NCBI GenBank assembly: GCA_013817655.1
Contig: JACDCJ010000019.1
Span: 1 to 14,744 of the forward strand
Direction of reading: 5' to 3'
Source of the DNA: Actinosomnolentus pattersoniae (SeqCode)
GTDB taxonomy: Bacteria; Actinomycetota; UBA4738
DNA length: 14,744 bases
Positions 6,688 to 13,131 of the stretch are shown piece by piece. Under the pieces are notes generated by a model, which did no database searches, was not told where the DNA came from, and saw only the letters and a program-made list of their open reading frames with translations. The position numbers and the translations under genes were made by a program. The first letter of the stretch is position 1. Every line of letters begins with the position of its first letter.

Positions 6688-6963
6688 TCAGCCTTCCCGC
6701 CCGGCTCGACGTGGCACGAGCCCGTGCAGCCGCCCCACGAGCCGCTCGGCGCGATCTGAGGCCTCGTCCAGCATCCCCATCGACAGCTCCCCGATCAGCG
6801 CGAGCAGCTGGGTCTCGAGCGGGCCATCGAGCGCCCCCCCTTCCCGTAGAAGCGCGGTCGTGAGCCGGTCGAGCTCATCGACGGCACGCTCGAGACGGTC
6901 CATGCCGAGACGTGCGGCGCCGCGCCGCTCCCGCCATCGCCCGAGCTCCACCAGGCTGCCCAT
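6688..6963 (-). CDS. Small helical hypothetical protein
   Basis: I do not recognise this 91-residue protein. It is mostly predicted helix with regular Leu spacing: MDRLERAVDELDRLTTALL (21-39) and QLLALIGELSMGMLDEASDRAERLV, suggesting a coiled coil or helical bundle. There is no signal peptide or membrane helix. The ATG at 6963 is used here. GGGAG lies only two bases before it, and a TANNNT -10-like element lies eight bases before it, so a leaderless start is possible; Met21 (6903) is an alternative. It lies 93 bases downstream of the signal peptidase gene on the same strand. Confidence 0.55.
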   Translation of the reverse strand: MGSLVELGRWRERRGAARLGMDRLERAVDELDRLTTALLREGGALDGPLETQLLALIGELSMGMLDEASDRAERLVGRLHGLVPRRAGREG

Positions 6964-6971
6964 CGCTCCCG

Positions 6972-6977
6972 ATGCTA
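6972..6977 (-). promoter_or_regulatory. Candidate -10 element next to the start of the small helical protein
   Basis: On the minus strand TAGCAT (TANNNT) lies eight bases before the ATG at 6963, which would place the transcription start close to the start codon. No -35 is recognisable. Confidence 0.3.
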
Positions 6978-7056
6978 TTCACCGCGTCTGACACGCCTTG
7001 ACCTGCGGTAATGCGCCTGGGGAACCCCGAAGCGGCGTTGGGTGTCGAGCGGAGCT

Positions 7057-7824
7057 TCAGGCTGCGAGCGGCAGAAGAGCTGCTGGCGCGAGCGCGTAGT
7101 CGAGGCCTGATACCCACCGCAGGCTGGATGGAGGCCAGATGATCACGAACGTCCGGCCGATGACCCTGTCGTACGGGATGTAGCTCAGGCTCGTCCGCGA
7201 GTCCGAGGATGCCGTGCGGTTGTCGCCCATGACGAACAATTGCTCCGGTGGCACCTCGAAGGGACCGGAATCGCTCGTGTCGGCGATGGAGCTCACGTAG
7301 GGCTCGTCGGGGAGCTTCCTGCCGTCGATGTAGACAGTTCCCCTTCGGATCTCAACGGTCTCACCGGGGAGGCCGATGACCCGCTTGATGAAGTCCTTCT
7401 CCGGGTTCGAGGAAACCCCGAGCCCCTCGGTGAGCCAGTGCCAGAAGTCCGAGAGTGCGCTTCGGTCGGCCTCGGGACCGGGATTGGGATCCTCAAACAC
7501 GATGATGTCGCCCCGCCGGGGGGGATGGAAGCGGTAACCGACCTTGTTGACGAGGACCCGGTCGCCCACCTCGAGCGTCGGGAGCATGGATTCCGACGGA
7601 ATGTAGAACGCCTGGAACACGAAGGTCTTTATGACGAGCGCGAGGGCAAGCGAGATGAACAGGAGGGCCGGGAGCTCCGTCAGGAAGGCGAGCCGGGACC
7701 GCTTCTTCGATCCGGATTTCGGCGGGGTTCCTCCGTCGGGCGCAGCGGATTTCCCGACGGGCCTATCCTCAGCCGCTGGTATGTCGCGTTGAAGGGTCTC
7801 CGAGGAAGAGGGCTCGTCCGGCAT
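7057..7824 (-). CDS. lepB: Signal peptidase I
   Basis: This 255-residue membrane-anchored serine protease removes signal peptides from secreted proteins at the outer face of the cytoplasmic membrane. A polar, proline- and lysine-rich cytoplasmic N-terminus (1-45) precedes one membrane helix (about 46-68). The catalytic Ser79 lies in PSESMLPTLEVGDRVLVNK, and the catalytic Lys147 in KDFIKRVIGLPGETVEI. The box E signature GDNRTASSDSR is at 200-210. Both catalytic residues are therefore present and the length is normal for the family. GTG at 7830 and ATG at 7824 are possible starts; GGGAG (7832-7836) is one base from the GTG but seven from the ATG, so ATG 7824 is chosen. It follows the helicase gene by 76 bases on the same strand. 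The secreted S8 protease in this window is a possible substrate, as are other exported proteins. Confidence 0.95.
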   Translation of the reverse strand: MPDEPSSSETLQRDIPAAEDRPVGKSAAPDGGTPPKSGSKKRSRLAFLTELPALLFISLALALVIKTFVFQAFYIPSESMLPTLEVGDRVLVNKVGYRFHPPRRGDIIVFEDPNPGPEADRSALSDFWHWLTEGLGVSSNPEKDFIKRVIGLPGETVEIRRGTVYIDGRKLPDEPYVSSIADTSDSGPFEVPPEQLFVMGDNRTASSDSRTSLSYIPYDRVIGRTFVIIWPPSSLRWVSGLDYALAPAALLPLAA

Positions 7825-7900
7825 TCCCACGCTCCCAGTATCGATGGAGGCGCCATCGTAGTGGGTCCACGCTACATTCAGCGCCGGCCCTCCCGAGGGT

Positions 7901-9085
7901 TCAGCGGCGTCGAGCTCTGCCCCTCATCCCTCCGCGCCGTCCCGAAGTGAAGACCAGTCGCGGCGGGGCCATCACCATTCCCTCCAGCTGGAACTCCTCC
8001 CCGAGCTTTAGCCGGGAGGCCATGCGACCGACGTCCCCCTGCTCCTCCGGATGGACGAAGGTGACGCCGGTGCCTGCCCGTCCGGCGCGGGCCGTTCGCC
8101 CGACCCGATGGACATATCCCTTGTCGTCCTGAGGGGGGTCGAAGTTGATGACGTGGCTGATCCGTTCGAGGTCGAGGCCCCGCGCCGCCACGTCCGTCGC
8201 GACGAGCGTGTCCACCCTGCCCGACTCGAATCGGGAGAGGGCCTGCTCGCGAGCCGCCTGCGTGAGATCCCCGTGCATGGCTACCGCTCGGACGTCGTGC
8301 GCCCTGAGCTTGGAGGCGAGCCGATCGGCTCCGCGCTTCGTCCGAACGAACACGAGTGCCAGCCCACGGTCGGCCCGAAGGAGTGCGACCAGCGCTTCGA
8401 CCTTTCCGCCCGCGGCCACGGGGACGAACCGGTGCTCCACCTCCTCAACGGTCTGGTGAGCCGCCTCGACCTCGTACCGGCGAGCGGAACGCGTATACGC
8501 ATGGGCAAGGCGACCCACTTCACCGTCGAGCGTCGCCGAGAAGAACATGGTCTGACGGTCCTTCGGGAGCCTTCGGACGAGCCGGTCGACCTGTGGCTGG
8601 AAGCCCATGTCGAGCATGCGATCGGCCTCGTCCAGCACGAAGATGCGGATCGCATCGAGTCTCACCAGGCCCCGGTTCGCGATGTCCTCCATGCGGCCGG
8701 GGGTTGCGACCAGGATGTGCGCCCGCCCCGCGGCCCGGCCCTGCTCGCGGATCCCGACGCCTCCATAAACCGAGGCGACGCGCAAGCCCCGCACCCGTGC
8801 CACGTCGACGAACTCCTGCGTGACCTGGGACGCGAGCTCGCGGGTCGGGACCAGGATCAGCGCTCCCGGCTGACGTGCGGTTGGATCGATCCGCTCGATG
8901 ATGGGAAGGACGAAAGCAAGGGTCTTCCCCGACCCGGTGCGCGAGCGGGCGAGGACATCCCGCCCCGCCATCGCATCGGGAAGAACAAGCTCCTGGATGG
9001 GAAAGGGGTGCAGGATCTGCCGGTCGGCGAGGGTGGCCGCCACCGGCGCCGACACGCCAAGATCGGAGAACGTGGGTCTGGACAT
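7901..9085 (-). CDS. DEAD-box ATP-dependent RNA helicase
   Basis: This 394-residue enzyme uses ATP to unwind or remodel RNA. All core motifs are present in order: F6 upstream of the Q motif ending FPIQ (28-31), Walker A SRTGSGKT (48-55), PTRELA (80-85), the GG motif (108-109), TPGR (128-131), DEAD (152-155), SAT (183-185), then in the second RecA domain VFVRTKRGADRLA, ATDVAARGLDL and HRVGRTARAGRAG. The tail is short and basic (SGRRGGMRGRARRR), consistent with RNA binding. The start is ATG 9085, with GAAGGAG seven bases upstream; an ATG at 9106 in the same frame lacks this support. It heads a minus-strand run with signal peptidase I. Cold-shock/ribosome-assembly roles (RhlE/CsdA group) are likely from the family but not shown by the sequence. 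Confidence 0.95.
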   Translation of the reverse strand: MSRPTFSDLGVSAPVAATLADRQILHPFPIQELVLPDAMAGRDVLARSRTGSGKTLAFVLPIIERIDPTARQPGALILVPTRELASQVTQEFVDVARVRGLRVASVYGGVGIREQGRAAGRAHILVATPGRMEDIANRGLVRLDAIRIFVLDEADRMLDMGFQPQVDRLVRRLPKDRQTMFFSATLDGEVGRLAHAYTRSARRYEVEAAHQTVEEVEHRFVPVAAGGKVEALVALLRADRGLALVFVRTKRGADRLASKLRAHDVRAVAMHGDLTQAAREQALSRFESGRVDTLVATDVAARGLDLERISHVINFDPPQDDKGYVHRVGRTARAGRAGTGVTFVHPEEQGDVGRMASRLKLGEEFQLEGMVMAPPRLVFTSGRRGGMRGRARRR

Positions 9086-9183
9086 CTGTTCGCTCCTTCG
9101 CGGCATTCGGCCGCCGAGGCTTGGGGGAGGACTCGACTTGCCCGTCGCCCACTGAAGGAGGAACCGGAAAGCGAAACCTCACG

Positions 9184-9200
9184 GGACGGCTTCGCCGTCC
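9184..9200 (+). other. Perfect 7-bp hairpin, GGACGGC-TTC-GCCGTCC
   Basis: A seven-base stem closed by a TTC triloop. It sits about 100 bases upstream of the helicase start and 260 upstream of the protease start. No T-run follows on either strand. It could be an RNA structure in a leader or a small operator; no function can be assigned. Confidence 0.5.
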
Positions 9201-9330
9201 GTGCTCCAAGCCTACCACGGCTAGGGTCGAGTCCGCGGGAGCGGAACAGGTCCGGCTCCGGGCTTCAGTTGCCGATTGGGAGGTCGGCTGTCCTCCGAAC
9301 AGCGGTTTTGCGGTGTCCCCTGCTCCGTGT

Positions 9331-9370
9331 CATGATCCCGCTCGCCCACATCGTGGGCAAGCTGATCATG
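9331..9370 (+). promoter_or_regulatory. 40-base imperfect dyad upstream of the S8 protease
   Basis: The arms are CATGATC (9331-9337), GCT (9340-9342) and GCCCAC (9344-9349), pairing with GTGGGC (9353-9358), AGC (9360-9362) and GATCATG (9364-9370) around an ATC loop: 16 pairs with two small interruptions. It lies 87 bases before the protease ATG and could be an operator on DNA or a 5'-leader hairpin in RNA. The sequence shows the symmetry; the role is inference. Confidence 0.55.
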
Positions 9371-9456
9371 CCGCACGCCGGCCAGGGAGGGGGTGCTTGC
9401 GGAAGGGATCATCGTTGTTTTGTCTGCCCGCCTTCAAGATCTCGAAAGGATCAGCA

Positions 9457-10905
9457 ATGACCTCAGAAGCATTTAGGTGGCCGAGGACGGTGAGCGCGAT
9501 GGGGGCGCTCCTGCTCTCCCTCGCGTTCCTCCTTTCCTCAGCCGCGCCGGCCTCCCCCGCCCCCCGCGCCTCGAAGATCGACGCGGACGTTCTGGATCGG
9601 CTGCAGTCCTCGGCCGCGGCGAAGGTGTTCGTCATCCTCAAGGCGAAGGCCGACCTGAGCGGCGCTCCCGCAGTCAAGGACTGGACGGCCAGGGGCTGGT
9701 TCGTCGTGAACCGGCTGAAGGCAACGGCCGAGGCGACCCAGGGCGGCGTCCGCGCGCTCCTCGCGTCCCGCGGCCTCGAGGCCAGGCCCTTTTGGATCGT
9801 GAACGCCGTCCTCACGACCGCCGATGCGGCGACGATAGATGTCCTGGCGGCGCGCCCCGAGGTGGCGAGGATCCGCCTTCACCGCACCGTCCCGCTCCCG
9901 CCGACCATCCGCGGCGAGGCCGGCTCGCCGGGCTCCGCGCCCGAGTGGGGGATTGTGAACATCAGGGCCGACGACGTGTGGGCCGACTTCGGAACCCGCG
10001 GGGCCGGGATCACCGTTGCCAACATCGACACCGGCGTGCAGTACACCCACGCCGCCTTGGACACCCAGTACCGGGGCCGCAAGGCGGACGGTACCTTCAA
10101 CCACAACTACAACTGGTGGGACCCCTCGGAGGTCTGCGGCAACCCCTCTCTCGCTCCGTGTGACAACAACGGACACGGCACCCACACGATGGGCACCATG
10201 GTGGGTGAGGACGGGGCCAACCAGATCGGGGTTGCTCCGGAGGCCAGGTGGATCGCCGCGAAGGGATGCGAGTCGAACTCATGCTCGGACTTCGCCCTGC
10301 TTTCCTCAGGGGAGTGGATCCTTGCCCCGACAAAGATCAACGGGAGCGCGCCCCGCGCCGGCAGGCGGCCCCACATAGTCAACAACTCGTGGGGCACTCC
10401 TGCCGGGGGCGACGACTTCTACCAGTCGACCGTTCAGGCCTGGGTCGCATCCGGCATCTTCCCGCAGTTCTCGAACGGGAACAGCGGGCCTGGATGTGGA
10501 ACCGTCGGGGCTCCGGGGAGCTACCCCGAGAGCTACGGGTCCGGGGCGTATGACATCAACAACGTCATAGCCTCGTTCTCCAGCCGCGGGCCGTCGCCGT
10601 TCGGGAGCATCATCAAGCCGAACATCTCGGCGCCGGGCGTGAACGTGCGGAGCTCGTGGAACAACGGCGGCTACCTCGCCATCAGCGGAACGTCCATGGC
10701 CTCGCCCCACGTGGCGGGCACCGTGGCGCTCATCTGGTCGGCCGCGCCGTCGCTTCTCCGCGACATCGCCGGCACGCGTCCGATCCTTGACTCCACTGCC
10801 ATCGACACCGCCAACTCGACGTGCGGGGGGACGACCTCCAACAACAACGTCTGGGGGCAGGGGCGTCTGGACGCATACGCGGCCGTGGACCTCGCGAACG
10901 GATAG
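9457..10905 (+). CDS. Secreted subtilisin-like serine protease (S8, bacillopeptidase F-like)
   Basis: This 482-residue secreted endopeptidase has a signal peptide (basic start with RWPR, hydrophobic core about 13-30, cleavage probably within 30-37), an inhibitor I9-like propeptide (about 40-145, containing AKVFVILKAKADL) and a subtilisin domain. The triad is Asp191 in NIDTG, His240 in GHGTHTMG and Ser413 in GTSMASPHVAG; the oxyanion Asn is probably Asn342 in SNGNSGPGC. The segments VQYTHAALDTQYRG and FNHNYNWWDPSEVCG resemble the bacillopeptidase F group. Six cysteines (227, 235, 271, 276, 347, 456), all in the mature domain, could form disulfides outside the cell. The start is ATG 9457 with GAAAGGA six bases upstream; the frame is open further left, but without protein-like content. 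No C-terminal anchor or binding domain is seen, so the enzyme is likely released. Confidence 0.94.
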   Translation: MTSEAFRWPRTVSAMGALLLSLAFLLSSAAPASPAPRASKIDADVLDRLQSSAAAKVFVILKAKADLSGAPAVKDWTARGWFVVNRLKATAEATQGGVRALLASRGLEARPFWIVNAVLTTADAATIDVLAARPEVARIRLHRTVPLPPTIRGEAGSPGSAPEWGIVNIRADDVWADFGTRGAGITVANIDTGVQYTHAALDTQYRGRKADGTFNHNYNWWDPSEVCGNPSLAPCDNNGHGTHTMGTMVGEDGANQIGVAPEARWIAAKGCESNSCSDFALLSSGEWILAPTKINGSAPRAGRRPHIVNNSWGTPAGGDDFYQSTVQAWVASGIFPQFSNGNSGPGCGTVGAPGSYPESYGSGAYDINNVIASFSSRGPSPFGSIIKPNISAPGVNVRSSWNNGGYLAISGTSMASPHVAGTVALIWSAAPSLLRDIAGTRPILDSTAIDTANSTCGGTTSNNNVWGQGRLDAYAAVDLANG

Positions 10906-10931
10906 TCACACGCTAACGTCGCATTGACGCA

Positions 10932-10960
10932 GGAAGGGGGCGGTCTTCCCGCCCCCTTCC
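10932..10960. terminator. Perfect 12-bp GC-rich hairpin between convergent genes
   Basis: GGAAGGGGGCGG (10932-10943) pairs completely with CCGCCCCCTTCC (10949-10960) around the loop TCTTC. It lies 26 bases after the protease stop and five bases from the MerR stop, and being symmetrical it can serve both. There is no T-run on either side, as is common for high-GC actinobacterial terminators. Confidence 0.8.
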
Positions 10961-10965
10961 GATTA

Positions 10966-11613
10966 TCAGGAACAGTCGGTGAATGTTCGTGCGAACTTGC
11001 GAGCGGAGTGATGCTCTTGGGCCAGCCTGCGCAGCGCGATCAGGGCCGCCTCGAACACGACGGTGCCGACGACGACGGACTCGATCGCGTCGGCCCGCGA
11101 TGCCATCGTGGGCACCGTCTGGAGCTCGCGTCCCGCCAGGCCATCGGCGAGGTCCGCGTACGGCCGGAAGACGTCGACGCCGCCCTCCCGACCCAATCGC
11201 CGCAGCGCCACGAGCGCGTTGGCGAGGGTGCGGCGCGAAGGAGCCTGAGGGCTGACCAACCATCCGAGGTCCGCGAGGAACCCGTCGACCTCCAGGCGGG
11301 CCTCCGTGACGTCGCTTGGAAGGCGGCCACTGTCGGCTGGCGGCCCTAGGGCATGGTGGGCCAGGCCGAGAAGATCGTGCATCGGGAGGCCCTCGTCGGC
11401 GACGGCCTCGACGACGGCCCGAACCGAGGCGATCCCGAGGCCGCCGACTTCTCTCAATACGCGGATGAGCCGAAGGCGATGGAGGTGCGACTCCTCGTAC
11501 TCGGCCCGGTTGCGCGCGGTGAGTATTCCTGGCTGCAGCAGGCCTTCCCGCAGGTAGTACTTGATCGTCGGGAGCGGAACGCAACTGATCGCGCTGAGCT
11601 CGGAAATCCTCAT
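10966..11613 (-). CDS. MerR-family transcriptional regulator
   Basis: This 215-residue regulator has an N-terminal MerR winged helix-turn-helix: MRISELSAISCVPLPTIKYYLREGLL (1-26, given in two parts as MRISELSAISC and VPLPTIKYYLREGLL), then RNRAEYEESHLHRLRLIRVLREVGGLGIASVRAVVE (about 35-69). The rest (about 75-215) is helical and Ala/Leu-rich and does not carry the cysteine pattern of metal-sensing MerR proteins (Cys only at 11 and 214), so the inducer is probably organic or absent. It is divergent from a small membrane-protein gene, with 62 bases between the two starts. This is the classic arrangement in which a MerR regulator controls its neighbour and itself. ATG 11613 is the only good start and lacks a clear ribosome-binding site. 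Confidence 0.9.
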   Translation of the reverse strand: MRISELSAISCVPLPTIKYYLREGLLQPGILTARNRAEYEESHLHRLRLIRVLREVGGLGIASVRAVVEAVADEGLPMHDLLGLAHHALGPPADSGRLPSDVTEARLEVDGFLADLGWLVSPQAPSRRTLANALVALRRLGREGGVDVFRPYADLADGLAGRELQTVPTMASRADAIESVVVGTVVFEAALIALRRLAQEHHSARKFARTFTDCS

Positions 11614-11675
11614 GACACTATCTACGAACTGGATGGCGTAACGATCTCTCCTCGACCCACCGGAAGGCGGTGAAC
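11614..11675. promoter_or_regulatory. Divergent promoter region of MerR gene and membrane-protein gene
   Basis: Sixty-two bases separate the two start codons. They contain the dyad TACG-N10-CGTA (11623-11640), loosely extended by ATC to the left and GAT to the right, and GGAAGG (11662-11667), the ribosome-binding site of the plus-strand gene. The dyad is a candidate MerR operator; promoter hexamers are not clear. Confidence 0.4.
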
Positions 11676-12083
11676 ATGTCCACCTCCTCCAGAGCGACCG
11701 CGGGACTGCTCCTCGTCCTCGTGCCGACGATCGAGTTCGGTGGCGTCGCGCTCCTCTCCTATATCCGCAGGCGAACCCCCGGATACCTCGACAATCCGGT
11801 GAGGCAGAACCTCTTTCGGGCCATGCACGCCCACGCCGGCGTCCTGGTCATCCTGGCCCTTCTGGGCCTGTTGTACGTCGATGCCGCGGACCTCGGAGAC
11901 GGAGCTAAGAGCTTGGTTCGAGCATGCCTGGTCGTGCCCCCCATCGCGATGCCTCTCGGATTCGGCCTTTCTGTCGCTTCCCCAAGGGCCACAGAGCCCA
12001 ACGCGTTCATCGCCCTCGTGTACGTCGGCGCCGCCGTACTAACGGTCGGCGCCGTAACGCTCGGCATAGGCCTCCTGCGATGA
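11676..12083 (+). CDS. Small four-helix integral membrane protein, unknown function
   Basis: I do not recognise a named family for this 135-residue protein. Four hydrophobic helices are evident at about 8-30, 52-69, 80-101 and 110-133. Loop 1 contains RRRTPGYLDNPVRQNLFRAMHAHAG; its histidines at 51 and 53 (AMHAHAG) enter helix 2 and could bind metal or heme, which is inference. Glu20 in helix 1 (PTIEFGG) is an unusual charged residue within the membrane. The start is ATG 11676, eight bases after GGAAGG; a GTG at 11670 is too close to that site. It is divergent from the MerR gene and so is probably its target. Physiological role unknown; transport, redox or stress sensing are all possible. Confidence 0.82.
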   Translation: MSTSSRATAGLLLVLVPTIEFGGVALLSYIRRRTPGYLDNPVRQNLFRAMHAHAGVLVILALLGLLYVDAADLGDGAKSLVRACLVVPPIAMPLGFGLSVASPRATEPNAFIALVYVGAAVLTVGAVTLGIGLLR

Positions 12084-12100
12084 GCCGGCGCGCCTCCCAC

Positions 12101-12125
12101 CGCCGCCGCTCTCCGGCCGGCGGCG
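12101..12125. terminator. GC-rich hairpin between convergent genes
   Basis: CGCCGCCG (12101-12108) pairs perfectly with CGGCGGCG (12118-12125) around a nine-base loop. It occupies the 44-base gap between the convergent membrane-protein and ParB-like genes. No T-run on either side. A bidirectional terminator is the simplest reading. Confidence 0.6.
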
Positions 12126-12127
12126 CT

Positions 12128-13084
12128 TCAGTCCGCTGAACCTGGGGAACGGTCGGTGGGCCGGGCCGGCCGCGCGGTGACGGCGGCGGTCCCCCGAGCG
12201 AGCCCCCGGCCGGCGATGCGTGTCGCGGTGCGAAGCGGGTGGGGCCTTGCCTGCCCGATGAGGTCCTCCCGGGCCACACGAACCAGCTCGGCGTTGTCGA
12301 TCCCTCCTCGCTCGGGAAACAGCGCCAGCCAGCGATGATGGAGCCAGAGGAACAGGTCGCCATCGGTCGCCTCCGGCAGGAGCCCGGGCAGCCCGGCGGC
12401 ACGAGCGGCCTCGACGAGCGGGAGATACAGCCAGTCGTACCAGTCTCCGGCGATCTCATCGTCCGGAAGCGCTCGGCCGCGTTCCTTCATCAGGTGGTAG
12501 CCGTGTACCCGGACCAGTTCGAGGAGCTCCTGATAGCCGTAGGGGCGACTGAGCTCGATCTTCGACTCCGGCCGGGCTCGTTCCAGCCCGCTCGCCTCCA
12601 TGAACGTCCGCTCCTGCTCCATGTGGATGATCCTGCCGATGTCGGCGTTCGGGGGGAGCGGGTAGCGGGTCCGCAGGCGGGTGACCTCGGCGTCGATCTG
12701 TTCGATCCCCCGTTGTTTGGCCAGTGCCACGCGGTGGTGGCCATCGACCAAGAAGTAGGAGCCATCGACCTCGTAGGCCACGATCGGCGGAAAGGAGCCC
12801 TCGGGGAAGGCCCGTTCCAGCCGTTCCCAGCGGGTCCTGATCTCGGGACGTCGCGGCAGGAAGCCTCGATCGAAGTCCCGGCCACGATCCACCGTCCCCA
12901 CGATGCCTTCCACCGGAATGCTTCGGATCCCGACGTAGTGTTGCTCGAACCGGCGAAGCCGCCTCGCGACCTCGTCGAGCGGGAGCAGTTCGGCCGTGTC
13001 CTCGTCTCGCAGCCGGGCGACCAGCCGTTTGCGCGTGCGTTTGCGCCTGGCCCTGTCGAACGTGGACCCCTCGAGGCCGTTCAT
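12128..13084 (-). CDS. ParB/sulfiredoxin-fold (ParB-like nuclease domain) protein
   Basis: This 318-residue protein has a basic N-terminus (RARRKRTRKRLVARLR, 11-26), a ParB/Srx-type core (about 50-140) with the signature FLVDGHHRVALAKQRG (111-126), and a conserved helical C-terminal region (about 175-262) with YGYQELLELVRVHGYHLM, GDWYDWLYLPLVEAARAAGL and DLFLWLHHRWLALFPE. It lacks the helix-turn-helix of true chromosome-partitioning ParB, so it should not be called ParB. The fold can host CTP/ATP binding or nuclease activity; the activity here is unknown. The start is ATG 13084, with GGAAGGAG seven bases upstream; a longer frame to 13210 overlaps the upstream gene and has no such site. It follows the LigD-type polymerase by 47 bases on the same strand and is likely co-transcribed with it. 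Confidence 0.82.
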   Translation of the reverse strand: MNGLEGSTFDRARRKRTRKRLVARLRDEDTAELLPLDEVARRLRRFEQHYVGIRSIPVEGIVGTVDRGRDFDRGFLPRRPEIRTRWERLERAFPEGSFPPIVAYEVDGSYFLVDGHHRVALAKQRGIEQIDAEVTRLRTRYPLPPNADIGRIIHMEQERTFMEASGLERARPESKIELSRPYGYQELLELVRVHGYHLMKERGRALPDDEIAGDWYDWLYLPLVEAARAAGLPGLLPEATDGDLFLWLHHRWLALFPERGGIDNAELVRVAREDLIGQARPHPLRTATRIAGRGLARGTAAVTARPARPTDRSPGSAD

Positions 13085-13131
13085 CTCGCCACTCCTTCCC
13101 ACCCAGTGTTCATGGACCACCTCGTCGCGCG

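Larger units (their letters stand above)
9086..9456. other. 371-base non-coding stretch between helicase and protease genes
   Basis: This divergent intergenic region is the longest gene-free stretch in the window. It holds the helicase leader (GAAGGAG near 9093-9099, minus strand), a hairpin at 9184-9200, TANNNT-like elements (TAGGCT on the minus strand at 9209-9214, TAGGGT on the plus strand at 9222-9227), a long imperfect dyad at 9331-9370, and the protease ribosome-binding site GAAAGGA at 9444-9450. An open plus-strand frame runs through it into the protease, but it encodes no plausible protein before ATG 9457. I could not match it to a known riboswitch class or RNA gene. Confidence 0.7.

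Noticed and set aside
9121..9456. Upstream in-frame extension of the S8 protease
   Set aside because: It would bury the signal peptide inside the protein. ATG 9457 has a good ribosome-binding site and a normal signal peptide follows.
9371..9456. Possible riboswitch aptamer between the dyad and the protease start
   Set aside because: I compared by eye with conserved cores of cyclic di-GMP, cyclic di-AMP and cobalamin riboswitches and saw no match. Only the dyad at 9331-9370 can be supported.
8051..9460. Long open frame on the plus strand opposite the DEAD-box helicase (469 codons)
   Set aside because: The minus strand carries every helicase motif in one frame; the plus frame has no recognisable protein features.
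10913..11584. Second minus-strand open frame across the MerR gene (223 codons)
   Set aside because: It is Arg/Pro/Gly-rich, whereas the overlapping frame 11613 to 10966 has a complete MerR DNA-binding domain.
12128..13084. Calling this gene chromosome-partitioning ParB
   Set aside because: There is no ParB helix-turn-helix or dimerisation domain, no ParA neighbour and no parS-like site seen. Only the ParB/Srx-type core is supported.
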